From: Strigamia acuminata
Lineage: Eukaryota; Arthropoda; Chilopoda; Geophilomorpha; Linotaeniidae
Length of the DNA: 64,000 nucleotides
Assembly (NCBI GenBank): GCA_949358305.1
Contig: OX442316.1
Location: forward strand, 11,594,001-11,658,000
Direction of reading: 5' to 3'
Shown: positions 21,666 through 32,767 of the stretch, piece by piece
Position numbering within the stretch: the stretch's first letter is position 1
Layout of the letters: each line of letters begins with the position of its first letter
Notes under the pieces: generated by a model
What the model saw: only the letters and a program-made list of their open reading frames with translations
Database searches by the model: none
What the model was told of the DNA's origin: nothing
Translations under genes and position numbers: made by a program

Positions 21666-22656
21666 AGGTTTTTTTCAATAATTTATGTTTAATTGAAAAT
21701 CCTGAGTCCTACCAGGTTAATTCGGATAATTAGGATAAATTCTAATTATCTGGAAGTTCCGGATAAAACGTGCCCCAATTTCCAACAGGAATTCGACTTT
21801 TAAGGCATGTCATAAAAATGACTAGCCCTCGCTAGCCATTCAGGACCCCACACATCTGGTCAAACTCGCATGTTAGGGCATGCCTGCAGAGCTAGAGCAA
21901 TTCGGTATCATTGAATATTACCGAAGATGCATAAGGTAATTACTCAATTACAATTCGACCCCCCCCCCCCCCCCCCCGAGTTGAAAGAAGAAAAAAAATC
22001 ACACTTTCACCGCATTTTGATATCTTTTCGATTACGTTTCGTTTACTTTTTGGTGACAATTGGATCAATTTTTGGGTTGCTCGGTCTAAAGGGAGGCAAT
22101 TATGTTCCCAGAACTATGGGTCAGTGCCCAGTGCCCGGTCTCAAGGGGTACTCGATCGGTATGCTTGCCTAGAGGGAGTTCACTGCACTACAAACAATAA
22201 AAATTGCACATATGTGCAAAATGTGAACTCAAGTAAAAAAAAAAAAAACAAGTAAACATCTGTAATGCAGGGAAGCATTACATATTAGACTTCTAAACCC
22301 TGTCCCTTTGTCCCTAAATAAAATACCGAAATAAAAGAAAATAAAGTACCTAATTAAAAAAAAAAATTTGGCCAATATAAAGCAACAACAAACAAAATCC
22401 CACCAAAATTTGATCAAAAATCAACAACAGCCATCAGCGACTGTCAGCGGCCATTTTTTTAAAAAGCGCCATCTATTGGTGGTTTTGCCTTTAATTGTTT
22501 AGTAAGCCGTGTATTCCATGAAAATTACGGAAATGACATCATATGACGTCATTTCCGTGATTTTCATGGAATAAAACGGCTAAAAGTGTACAAAAACCGG
22601 TTTATTAATTCAGGTTTTTTTCAATAATTTATGTTTAATTGAAAATCCTGAGTCCT
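21666..22656. repeat. 45-bp direct repeats about 0.95 kb apart (possible solo-element ends)
   Basis: The string aggtttttttcaataattta and its continuation to ctgagtcct occur at 21666-21710 and 22612-22656 with no visible difference. They could be termini or LTR-like ends of a small non-autonomous element holding the poly-C run and the hairpin, or a duplicated segment. Confidence 0.5.
22512..22573. repeat. 62-bp near-perfect palindrome
   Basis: Arms of 30 bp (tattccatgaaaattacgga onward) around a central ta, with two mismatches (t/c and a/g). The core tgacatcatatgacgtca resembles a doubled CRE/AP-1-like site, but this may be coincidence of the palindrome. Confidence 0.7.
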
Positions 22657-22742
22657 TAGGATACTAATATAGGTATGCTGAATTTAATGCCGTTGTCCGT
22701 TTGGCTCTACCTGCGGTAGTTTTTGCGGAATCGTTGACGACG

Positions 22743-22773
<31 letters not shown>

Positions 22774-23128
22774 CTGTTTCCGTTTCATTAGACTTTCTAA
22801 ACATAGGTTTAGAAGTCTAAAACCTGATATTTTCAGATTTACTCTCGTCGCGTATCATTAGGATTTAGGATGGACGTCTTGACGTCTCACACTCCCAAGA
22901 GGGTGTGTGCACCACTGGTTAAAAAGCACTGAGCTACTTTTCCAACTCGCCACAAGACCAAACCAAGGATGTATCCTTGACCAAACTCGCTAAAATACAA
23001 TTAAAGCGGTCAGGAGTCAGGACGATCTAGAAACGCCCAAAATACGTTCAAAAAAGTCCAAAAAAAACGTTCAAAAACGTGCCTAAAACGTTCACATTTC
23101 AATGTATATAAACAACAGATTATGAATT

Positions 23129-23623
23129 ATGATAATTCATTTTCATTCAATTGTTTTCGAGATTGTTTCAGTTTTTTCGATTGTTACGTATTTTTTTATT
23201 GTTGTAATGTTGTGTTTAATCGATGTCATGGTTCGTTGCATTGTTAAAATGCTGCTTTTGCTTTTCGGATCGTGCATTGTTGCAGTGGCCGTTGTGTTGT
23301 TGGTGTTTGTTTCTGGGCTGGTTAGTTTCTGGATGGGTTTTCGGGGAACGTTTTACGAAGAGAGATTCCTCATTGTTGCAATGATCAAAGCATGTTTTTG
23401 GTGGATGCAAATTGGAGTCACAATGTTGCAAGTGATTGTTGATGAACTCATTAGGCAGACGACCGAATTGATAAATTTTCCGTTTACTGACAGTTTTTTT
23501 GCGTTTGTTCCTATTATTGTGGCTATTTTAATCTATTCGATTACCTGGATTATGGTTGTGGCGACCAGAACAATGATTATTGTTTTGCTGACGGTGCATC
23601 TTTTTCTTGTAACTTGCGTATGA
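23129..23623 (+). CDS. unrecognised multi-pass membrane ORF, 164 aa
   Basis: Intronless open frame in a stretch of higher GC than its surroundings. It has four or five strongly hydrophobic segments (LLLLFGSCIVAVAVVLLVFV; FAFVPIIVAILIYSITWIMV) separated by short polar loops (RGTFYEERF, DELIRQTTEL). The stop overlaps the start of the next frame (gtATGa at 23620), which continues 77 aa with the same base composition. Either two overlapping cistrons or, more likely, one gene of about 240 aa broken by one base between about 23540 and 23620, where both frames are open. I recognise no family. Confidence 0.45.
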   Translation: MIIHFHSIVFEIVSVFSIVTYFFIVVMLCLIDVMVRCIVKMLLLLFGSCIVAVAVVLLVFVSGLVSFWMGFRGTFYEERFLIVAMIKACFWWMQIGVTMLQVIVDELIRQTTELINFPFTDSFFAFVPIIVAILIYSITWIMVVATRTMIIVLLTVHLFLVTCV

Positions 23624-23853
23624 TTATTCGCGCGACGGGTGGAGACGACGAAACAATTGTTGCGGTCAATGAAGCAATTCTCTCGGTTGGACCTTTGATG
23701 AACTGTGTTGACGAATTGACAAAGTCGATTGTTCGACTGATTGTTCTGGTTTTAAAATTTGCGTTTTTCTCTAATGTGCAAAGGTATATTGTAGCCAAAG
23801 TGGCTAAGTATTTTGGAGCGGAATTGTATGAAAATCAGTGGCGTTTAATTTAA
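23620..23853 (+). CDS. unrecognised ORF, 77 aa, probably the C-terminal part of the preceding frame
   Basis: Begins MIIRATGGDDETIVAVNEA and ends ENQWRLI. It has one hydrophobic helix (IVRLIVLVLKFAFF) and a basic tail. It is open upstream of its ATG as FADGASFSCNLR, which reads like protein and supports fusion with 23129-23623. A poly-A-like aataaaatg follows the stop at once. No family recognised. Confidence 0.4.
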   Translation: MIIRATGGDDETIVAVNEAILSVGPLMNCVDELTKSIVRLIVLVLKFAFFSNVQRYIVAKVAKYFGAELYENQWRLI

Positions 23854-24348
23854 TAAAATGTGCATTTTCCTAACATAAACTTCCGTTTTTGTCCCTTAAA
23901 CATGCTTGTGCAGAATGCAAATTCCAATCGATTGAGACTGGTTTCAGAATTTTCAATAGCTGCGTACAGAAAAAATTCGATATTGCGGCTAAAAAATGGG
24001 AAGGAATCGTATAATTTTTTGTGTGATTGATGAAGTGGGGCTTCTGTAATCTTCAGAAAATTTTATACTCTATAATAAATTGATTTTAAATTTTTTAAAT
24101 AGATTGACTTTTTTTTTCAGTTTGTTGGTTTTATACAGTATATTTAATTTTCTTCAAATCAATCACAAAATGTACTTCTAAGTTTTAGCATTAGGTTTTA
24201 TGTACGACGTCATACTGATGTCATTCCAAACACTGTCATTGGTGGTTACACCTGAAATGACGTCATCGGCAGAATTTTGTTGTTTCCCTGATTTTGAAGC
24301 AAGGCAGTGAAGCGCAAAGGGCAATCCCTCAAAATCAACGAAATTGTT

Positions 24349-24386
24349 GTAGTTATCAAATTTTTGACCAAAAATTTGATAACTAC
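24349..24386. repeat. perfect 18-bp-arm hairpin
   Basis: gtagttatcaaatttttg and its exact complement, separated by two bases (24367-24368). Confidence 0.7.
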
Positions 24387-24447
24387 ATATAAAAATACAT
24401 CATATAAAGTTCTGTTGTATTTTTCATGTCGCAACTCCTTTAAGTAC

Positions 24448-25063
24448 TGAAAACATCAAAATTCGTATCAGGCGAACATTTTGGCATCCATTATACCGTA
24501 GGACACGGGGTTGAGTACATTTCGCCGTAAATCAGCATTTTCTTTCTTTTAACTACTTTTAATTTCTATTTTATCATATTAATTGGAAAGTAGACCAAAA
24601 ACTGCACCAGAAAAATCTACTTATATAAACCGGAAGTTCAAGTCAAGTTAAATAGAAGCCTTTAATAAAAGCTTTTAAAAACTCGTCTTTTTGGAAAAAG
24701 GCTTTTTTGCTGTATCCCTGCAATGCACATTCTCAAATTTCCCACTGATTTTGCCATGTGGTCGCCGGCTTCGATCGTCCGAAACAAAACCTTTTCTTGA
24801 TCAAATCAAAAAACAAAATATACAGGCTTATACAGAATGAGTCTGGTTTCAGAAATATTTCGATCTCTTTTTAATACCAAAAACGTTCAAAAACTTATCG
24901 GGTGAACATTTTGGCCACTATACGGGTTCCGCCAGGTGGCGCTCTGGTTTGTCCAATTTTGGCCGTAAATCAGTTTTTTCTCCCTTTTAACTATATTTAA
25001 TTATTAAATTAACATATTCAGTGGAAAGTAGACGTAAAACTGCACCAGAAAAGTCTACTTTCC
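24448..25063. repeat. two diverged copies of an about 175-bp repeat
   Basis: 24448-24624 and 24881-25063 share aacattttggc, gccgtaaatcag, cttttaacta, ttggaaagtagac (copy 2 gtggaaagtagac) and ctgcaccagaaaa in the same order. They differ in the middle, where copy 2 carries ccaggtggcgctctgg. Direct orientation, 430 bp apart. Confidence 0.65.
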
Positions 25064-25427
25064 AACCTTGTAATTAATTTTTTAATTCGTTTTTTTTAAA
25101 TTACGTAACAAAAACTTAAATCACCCCCTCCCTCCCAAATTTTCCAAAATCATAAAAAAATGCTTGTATTTTCTTTATTAAAAATTAAAAAAATTTTTTT
25201 TTTACATGGAATGTAACAAAATTTGAAACCCCTTCCCCTAAACTTTATTACTAGTCAAATTAAATTGCAAAATATATACAGCATCAGCATAATTTGAGTT
25301 AATTGATTTTTATCTACAATTTTCATAATCTTTGAACATTAATCTTTGTCTAAAATCATGTTTTAAAAATTCGAGTACGTTAATATTTGTTTAAAAGTAA
25401 AAAAACAGTCACAAAAACAATTTACAT

Positions 25428-26528
25428 TCAACTTTTTGAGTTATTAGTATGCGGTATTGGTAATTTTAAAGTTGCCATTTTCTCCATTTCTAGTTCTTCT
25501 AACAGCATTTCCAAAGCCAAAGCATCAACATTTTTAGCCAACAAATTCAAGAACAACCAATCACCAATTTTGGCACGAAGAAGCATATGATCCACTCGAT
25601 TGCTCTTGAAACAATTGTATTGCCAGTGCAACACCTTGACTCTGAGCTTCGGCCAGCTGAACAGGCAAATACGGTAGACCAAAACGAGTCCGGTAGGAAT
25701 GGCTAAAATCACGAGCCAAAACCACAAAAACACGTAGATTTTTTCGTTGATTATATTCAATGGCAGCACACAAATCGCGTCATGAATTTGAAAATTCCCA
25801 CTCGGTCCGAAAGCGCGGAAAGTACATTTGGTCAAACGTGGAAAAATTACCACCATTGTGTCATTACGATATTCCTGGTCCAAGAATCCATACTGGAGAA
25901 CACGTGATCCGTACGTTGTAAAAGTACCGCCGAGAAAAGCATCAATAAGAAAAATTTGCCCAACAACATTGACAAAATTGAGAACTTCGCACATGAAATA
26001 TCCATACGCCCATTTGTTGAGACTGTTCCAGTTCCGCAACACGTATTGACAGAGAATTTTGATCCGTCCACTCATCGAATCCTTTTCGCACAAAGGTTCC
26101 GTCAAACCATTCACCAAACAAGACATTCGACCGTTGTCGATTTTTTTCCACATGTAACGTGACAAATAAAACATTGCCGCTTGCAACGTTAGCACCAGCC
26201 AAACCCATTGATAATAAGTATGATAGAAAACAGCGTCGCCGTGTTTCACCGTGCTTACGCCTGGATAGGGCTCGTTGCTTCCCGGGCCTACCAAAGAAAA
26301 TGTTGACCGTGTCCAACAGTAATTTTCTAGCAGATCCGAACTCAGCGAAGGCGGTGGTGGGCCACAGGAAATTGGTCGTCCGAAATGTTCACTGCTGGTC
26401 ACTAGAATCGCCGCGGCGGCTAAAATCACCGCCGTCACGCGATAATGCAAGTGAAATACAAAATTGTCAATCCGGGCGGACGTATGGGACTTGAGGACGG
26501 CCGCTGAAAACGCTGCGAGGACGGACAT
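25428..26528 (-). CDS. innexin gap-junction protein, 366 aa, single exon
   Basis: Innexins form invertebrate gap junctions and hemichannels; they have four transmembrane helices with both termini cytoplasmic. The intronless frame starts at the ATG 26526-26528. It shows the family signature YYQWV before TM2 (FYHTYYQWVWLVLTLQAAMF), a first extracellular loop with the paired cysteines (CGPPPP ... ENYCW), a second loop with KCTFRAFGPSG ... HDAICVLPLNIINEK, and TM4 IYVFLWFWLVILAIP. 366 aa is the normal length. Which innexin subgroup it belongs to cannot be told without a tree. The gene is isolated: nearest neighbour is arginine kinase, 0.65 kb upstream. Confidence 0.93.
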   Translation of the reverse strand: MSVLAAFSAAVLKSHTSARIDNFVFHLHYRVTAVILAAAAILVTSSEHFGRPISCGPPPPSLSSDLLENYCWTRSTFSLVGPGSNEPYPGVSTVKHGDAVFYHTYYQWVWLVLTLQAAMFYLSRYMWKKIDNGRMSCLVNGLTEPLCEKDSMSGRIKILCQYVLRNWNSLNKWAYGYFMCEVLNFVNVVGQIFLIDAFLGGTFTTYGSRVLQYGFLDQEYRNDTMVVIFPRLTKCTFRAFGPSGNFQIHDAICVLPLNIINEKIYVFLWFWLVILAIPTGLVLVYRICLFSWPKLRVKVLHWQYNCFKSNRVDHMLLRAKIGDWLFLNLLAKNVDALALEMLLEELEMEKMATLKLPIPHTNNSKS

Positions 26529-27172
26529 TGTTGGTTGTTGTCAGCACGCGTGCACAAATGGATGTAAAAAGCAAGTGACAAATGAAAAGAGGGGACCACG
26601 TCTACCCCAGGGGGTGGGGGGTTAATTCTTAACAGATGGTTTGACCTCTAAATAAGATAATAGCCCCATCTCACGTGACTTGACAGTGGTATCTTAAAAT
26701 TCCTTGCTTACACATTTTAATCTGTAGTTTAGGACATTTGTCATCCGGTGACAAACTGACCAAATCAGCCGAGATTACATCCGTTCCCACGCCAGTTTTG
26801 CAAAGGTGTGATTTATATATTTAGTAATAAAAATAAAGACAATTTTGTACATTTCACATTTTTATTCATTTCTCTAAATGTGACCTGTTGGTCACAACAA
26901 AACAGGAACTATGCCAACTGGTTGGGCATTTTCATAAACTCACAAACAAAATTATTTTTTGGTTTAAATTTACATCAAATACTGGGAAAGCTAAAAAGCT
27001 GTTGATTAGATTGACTGCTGGTGGATTTTAAACATGACGACGAGCAATTTAAGCTGTATTTTTTTTTTAAATCTTGGTCTTAAGATTTGAAATAAAATTA
27101 AAATTAGTCTTTCCAATCTGACAACAGCATCTCGAACTCTCCCAATCAGTTGACATGAACGTGAGAATTGTA
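26529..27172. other. intergenic DNA between innexin and arginine kinase
   Basis: No gene seen. It should hold the innexin promoter and the arginine kinase 3' UTR. The palindrome tgtgacctgttggtcaca (26879-26896) resembles an everted pair of nuclear-receptor half-sites (TGACCT / TGGTCA). Confidence 0.4.
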
Positions 27173-30100
27173 TTAAGCTGCTTTCTCCATTTTAATCATC
27201 TCCAAAATACCATCGTTCATCTCTTTCACAGCTTGGTATTCAGTCAACCCCATGCGGCGTTTGTTAGAAATGTCATATACGCCGCCCACCGATTCGGTGT
27301 GCTCACCGCTAGTGCCTGCAATTGGTTCAAGATTTAGTCACAAACAATTTATTAACAGAAAAAAAAATTACGGTACTCACCTCGAACCTGTAAGTTGAAT
27401 TTTGATGCGATTTCCTCCAACTTCGCGCGGTTTTGAGCCAACTTGGGGAGCTTAATATGAACGCTGGCACGGATGGTTGTGCCCAAATTAGTTGGGCAAA
27501 AAGTTAAGAAACCAAGACGATCATCGTGAGAAAATGGCAACCGTTTCTCGATCTCATTCACAGCCTAAAACAAATAATTAATTTAGATTCTCCTCTCTAT
27601 TTATCATAAATAATAATCCTCTTTATTTACATGAGTCAGACGTCCAAAAACTTCTTTCAAGTTGCCGCCCATTTGCATTGAAATAATACGCAAGTGATCT
27701 TCCTCATTGCACCAAACTAAGAAAGTCTTAGCGTCGTTATGGTAAATACCACGTCCACTTGGCCAATAGCGGCAAGCATTGGCTTCCTGCAAGAATCTAA
27801 ATTAAAAAATTTAAATTATTAGTTCGCAAACATTTAAATAAAAATATATAAAATATAAAAATACTCACCGATCACCCTCCTTGAAAAGAAAATGATCGTC
27901 GATCAACTTTTGCTGCACATCTTTGCTCATGCCAGTAAGTGGATAGTAGGTGCCTTTCAACTCCCCAGTCAAACCACTCAAAGTAGATGACACTTTCTCT
28001 TCCATTTCTTTGTATTGCTATAAAACAAATTTACAATTAACCAATTTTTTAAAATTTATCATTAAAATAATTATTGATTTTACCGCTTCAGTCAAGCAAG
28101 GGTTGAATGGGTACCCTTGAAGGCTTCGTCCGCATCGTACACGCGTAGAAATGACAAATGCACCTTCAGGATCCAAATCTCCAAGAGTCGCAACATCTCC
28201 GAAGTCCTTGGCGGGATGCTTGTCGGTCGACTTAAACCCACCGTGGTAGTCTTCGATGATTGGGTTGAACAAACCAGCGAAAAGTGTGTACGATTCAGCA
28301 TCAGGCGCATAAACACCGACGCCAGAATCGAGATTAGCAACACCTAGAATTAAAAAAATAAATACTCAGTAAAATTTTAAGTTAAAATAAAATTATTTTT
28401 TTTCACCGAGCTTTAATTAAGTTAAATCGTTTTCAAACGTGTTACAGTTGATACAATAATAGCAACCTGCTTGTCAGTACTACAACCATTTTTGGCAGCT
28501 TCGTTGCCGGTTCTCATTTCTATTTCTACAAGCAACTGTCGATTAGAGTGCGAGTGCCTAGTTGGATATTTAGAACGAGGTGATAACATGACAAAATTAT
28601 ACAATTAAATTATTGTTATATGGCAATTTAATGTTTTTATTTATTCTTAATTCGATAATTTGAATAGCGAGAGCTATAATTACGCCAACTTTCACTATCA
28701 TTTCATTATCATTTCATTCAAAACTCAAGATCAGTCATTTCAGGATACCTAAAATTATTCTAAACTACGTCATTCGGTCAAGCGTTAACAACGTACGAGA
28801 ATAAGCCTAAACCCGGCACCAGTGCCAAACGCACTGGAATGAAGCCAACTGAGAAAAATTTCAAATTAAAATTTCAAAAAAAAAATATAGCAAAATTCAT
28901 TTACCCTTACATTTTTGTCAAATTAAAATTTTCATGGCTTAGCTGGTAATCTAATAGTACTTTAGATAAATAAATAAAAATTTAGTGCGCACATTAAGCT
29001 CCATTACATGGTCATTCGATTTAGCATTGGCTATTTTTAATTCAAGTTTATGTGCCATGGCAGTGAAAAAAAATAAAGGAAAAAAAAAACCAAAGCTGGG
29101 ACCCCAAAAAAGACAGGGCTAGTGATTTTGTTTAGCTCCACTGAAATACTACGCAATGAAAAGCCACATTCCTAGCTCATCACGTCTTTTAGGGTTAGCT
29201 CGATTGTTGTTGGCACGTAGCGAAGGAATCTGCAGAATAGTGTGGAATTCAGAGATCATTGCTCTTATCCTACTGCCCGAATTTAGACTTTAGAAGAAAG
29301 CAAAAGCTCACAAAAAATGTCCTTGAAAAAATTCGATATTACTGTATCAGTCTGTTTATCTGTACAAATTCAATTTGACGTCTTTGTTGTTTCAATAGCT
29401 TAGATTAGACAGGAAACCAATAATATATCTTAGTTTTTATCACTTGAGTCACGATGCATTTTTGTAAATTCTAATTACTTTTCTAATCTTTGTTTTTTGC
29501 AATTTAAAACTGAAATTATATTGCAATTACAACATAATGATGCAAATAATTAAAACAGTAGTAACTAATTACCTCTTAAATAATAACATTAACTTTTTTT
29601 TAAAATATCAACAAAGCCTAGCCAAGTGTAATGTTTTAATTATTCCTCAACCTGTCTTTACTTTGACTTCTAGGAAAGTCAATTTCCTTCAACAAAACAA
29701 AAACCCTTCATTTTGAGTTGAGAAATATTCAAAGAAATGCTTTTCCATTTACTTTTATGACACTGTTGTTACAACATTTCAATCGTTTGTCAATTCAATT
29801 TGCATGTCTGATTCACACATATTGAGTAAACTGTGAAACATTTTTAAGCAAACAAAGAAAGAGCTAGGCAAAGTTAATGGAAAAAAAAGTATATTTATAG
29901 GACAAATTTGAGTAAAAATATATACTTAAAAATTTATTATTTCTTTATGACTTAATGAGGCATTTAGATCTTTCAGTTTGGGTGTTAGTTTCAAACTTAA
30001 AAGATAAAAAAAAAATTTCCCCGCTTCAAGGTCGAATGAAAATTTGGCTCGTATTCACCGAGCACACAATAAGCTATTTTTACCTGACTGGATGATATCT

Positions 30101-30255
30101 TGGAGGGTAGCCCCCATGGCCGTCTTCTTGGTTTTCAGGTCATCGAATACTGCTTGAGTCAAATATTTCTTCAAAAGGGACTTGCAATCTCCTGCTGCTT
30201 GCAATTTCTTGTGTCCCTCTTCCAACTTGGTTGCTGTTGCTGCATCGACCGACAT
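27173..30255 (-). CDS. Argk: arginine kinase, 357 aa, six exons
   Basis: Phosphagen kinase of arthropods: ATP + L-arginine to ADP + phosphoarginine, the energy buffer of muscle and nerve. Exons 30084-30255, 28084-28343, 27869-28017, 27631-27796, 27381-27564 and 27173-27315 sum to 1074 nt (357 aa, the family norm). Visible signatures are [16 protein letters not shown] (arginine-specificity loop region), [17 protein letters not shown], the active-site stretch [14 protein letters not shown] with the reactive Cys, [12 protein letters not shown], and the C-terminal [12 protein letters not shown]. An acceptor just before the ATG (ttttaacag) shows a spliced 5' UTR, and a large intron of 1.7 kb follows exon 1, often the site of enhancers. 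VWCNEEDH and the KKTAMGATL region are closer to my memory of crustacean than insect enzymes. Confidence 0.96.
28440..28596 (-). other. possible alternative first exon inside arginine kinase intron 1
   Basis: A minus-strand ATG opens a Ser/Arg-rich, protein-like run ([16 protein letters not shown] ... GCSTDKQ) just upstream of exon 2, in a slightly GC-richer patch. Alternative N-termini are known for some insect arginine kinases. Against it: no donor in the correct phase for exon 2 (which needs one leftover base) is obvious. Weak. Confidence 0.2.
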
Positions 30256-32767
30256 TATTCTTTTTTGCCTGTTAAAAAGTAGTTTAGAATTGATTTAAAG
30301 CGAGGCAGAACGAAAGAAAAAAAAGCATAAAGGAAGTACAAATAAGCCTACGACGGGATCAATAAATAATTCAGTTTGTCAATTTCACTCTGCGAGACGA
30401 AGTTAAAATGAAATATCTGCAATTGTTCGTGGTTTGATTTGTAAAATACGTTGTAATTCTAAAATTATATGTAATTTATATCATTTCTCATAATTTCCTA
30501 ATAAAAAAAAATCAAAATTTTAAACGAAATTAATATATGATTTCAGATTTTATCATCCAAAATAAAAAATGTAGAAAATGTAAAAATTATTGTTGAAAAT
30601 GAAATTGTATTGTTAGCTCGCACTTTCCCCTCCACTAGTCCCCTCTATTTACGCTGCATTTTCGGTAATGCACAAAACCCTAAATTGCTACAGATTCTAC
30701 GAAACTTTCAGCACGGTAGTGCAATTTAAACGAGCCAGCATGTATTTTAAAATGAAAATGAAAGATTTAGAAAGGAATTCGATAATTAAGAGCGAACTGC
30801 CTACCTAAACTGTTGCTGACAAAGACGACGAGAGACTGCGAGGAAACGAGAGCAGGAAGCGAGTATGTGAGAGAAATTCGCCCGCTGCACTCTGGTATGG
30901 CTGACGTCAATGGACGTGTATTCACAAAAGTAACGCAACTTATGTAATGACATTTGTGATTACGATGGCAATCCCATTCATGATTTAAATCGGTTATCAA
31001 ATTATCGTGGCATTATGAAAAGGTGTTAGCATTAAATACCAAATCTCATTTTTATTTTATTCAATTTTTTTAATCATCCCCAATCCCCATCCTCTTAAAT
31101 GGATAAACGCAACGTAATGGAAATGTCTATAAATAGATATGTATCTGCGCTCGTCCATTTTGGCGAAAACCAGCAAGAGGGAAGTTCACTTTCGGGGTTT
31201 CGTTGTACACGGCTTTTCATTTCCTAATTACTTTTTGCAATTTGTATTATTAATTACGCTTAAAACTTGCATCATCTTCATGACCAAACTAAATTGTTTT
31301 CTCAAGGTCATGTAATGTCTGCCACTTTTCCGCTTTAAATGAGTCACCGGTGGTGTAAATATATTTTTTTTTAAAGAAGAAAGACTCAAAAAATAAAAGA
31401 AAATAAAAGAAATGAAACGAGAATAAATTTAAAATTTTAATCGCGACACACCCACTTTTGTAATCAGTTTGTGTAACTGATGCCAAAAATTGTGCGATAG
31501 GAAAATAACACTCGATGTAACTAGACTTGCATCAGCCAGAATTGCGATCACGTGACTACATTGCGGCGCGGTTATGCCGGCAAGCAGATGAAGAGGCGTT
31601 TTATTTATAAATTTTTTGTTGAGTTGCTTACCTTTGGCGAAAAAGAAGTAGGCATCCAACACTAGCCGAACCAGTGACTAGAGCAAGCAAGGCAACACGT
31701 CTATCTACATACATAGTACTGGAAATGTGTTTGGAGAGAAACCGCATTGACTAAATACGCGTTCAATAACCAGAAGCAGACAAGCGACCTTTTTGCTTAT
31801 ACTGCTGCACTGAAATGACGCAATGGCGAAACGACACCTTTTCAAATACCGTGGGCTGTCTCGTCTGTTCCGTACGCTTTAATAGTTGATTACCTCGCGT
31901 ATTATAAAACAAAAAATTACACGGGCTCGAAAACAGTTAGGCAAATCAAAAGCTCAGCAAAATGCATCATGGTTGGAAAAGAACTGCGTTGTTTGTAATT
32001 TGTATGACGACGGACTTTCACACTGTTATAATAAATTGGTTTTTGAGTTTATTGTGATTTTATTCATTTGGTAAAGCGATAGTTGTGGGTTAAAAATAAA
32101 GCAATCAATAGCCAACCTTTCATTCTCACGTGATCTAATTAAGGTTTAATAAATTAATTACGGGTATTACTCACCGGATCAATAATTGTAATATTGTTAC
32201 ACTTACACAAGGTAATAAAATTTAATAACTTGATAGAATGGAATTTTATTGGCTTTTTTTTATTCTAATTTAATCTTATCTTTCGTTTTGGTGCTCAAAT
32301 GCGAGGAAAATTTGTTGAAAAATTGTATCAAATTCAATTGTCTATTTCTTTTTGTTACTGTTTAAATTTCTGGTTGTAAAATGTAAATTTTTATTTCTAA
32401 TTGATGAGAATTAAATGTGCAGCGTTTAAAAGCTAAAAGCCTAGCAACAGCGACAGTCAGTTGGACCAAATGGATAGCAGCAAATGAGAGAGGAAATAAG
32501 AAGTTTAAGCCGTTTATGCTTTAGCTGTATTTTTAGTATCAGATTTTTTTTATTTGAAGGGCTTACCAGAAATCTCTGATGACAAAGAACAGGTGCCAAA
32601 CCGAGTTCATGGAAATTTTGGCTACTCTGCTTATAAAACGGGCACGAGCAGCAAAAATGGGCTTCACTGTGAAACAAGAGAAAATAAAGCGACAGAGAGA
32701 GCCACTGAAAATGTCATTGTTGGCGGGAAATTTAAAGAAACATTATATTATAATTTAATTTTTTTAT
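30256..32767. other. upstream region of arginine kinase, no further gene established
   Basis: Minus-strand donors that could end non-coding or alternative first exons occur at 30806 (cagtttag|gtaggcag), 31632 (cgccaaag|gtaagcaa, in phase with arginine kinase exon 2), 32170 (gatccg|gtgagta) and 32567 (tttctg|gtaagccc). The plus-strand frame at 31886-32074 has no recognisable homology. I cannot say which, if any, are used. Confidence 0.35.

Larger units (their letters stand above)
20561..23128. other. gene-poor repeat-bearing DNA
   Basis: No gene supported. Contains a 45-bp direct repeat (21666-21710 and 22612-22656), a 19-base poly-C run (21959-21977), a 62-bp hairpin (22512-22573), a (gaca)n microsatellite (about 22745-22772) and variants of ttagacttctaaac at 22287 and 22788-22822. 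The open frame over the poly-C run (21927-22172) is not convincing. Confidence 0.5.
23863..25427. other. gene-poor DNA with short repeats
   Basis: No gene supported. Holds a 38-bp hairpin (24349-24386) and two diverged copies of an about 175-bp repeat (24448-24624 and 24881-25063). Confidence 0.5.

Noticed and set aside
21927-22172. ORF across the poly-C run
   Set aside because: Proline run from homopolymer; remainder has no recognisable feature.
25561-26494. ORFs in other frames over the innexin gene
   Set aside because: The 366-codon minus frame contains all innexin signatures; others are shadows.
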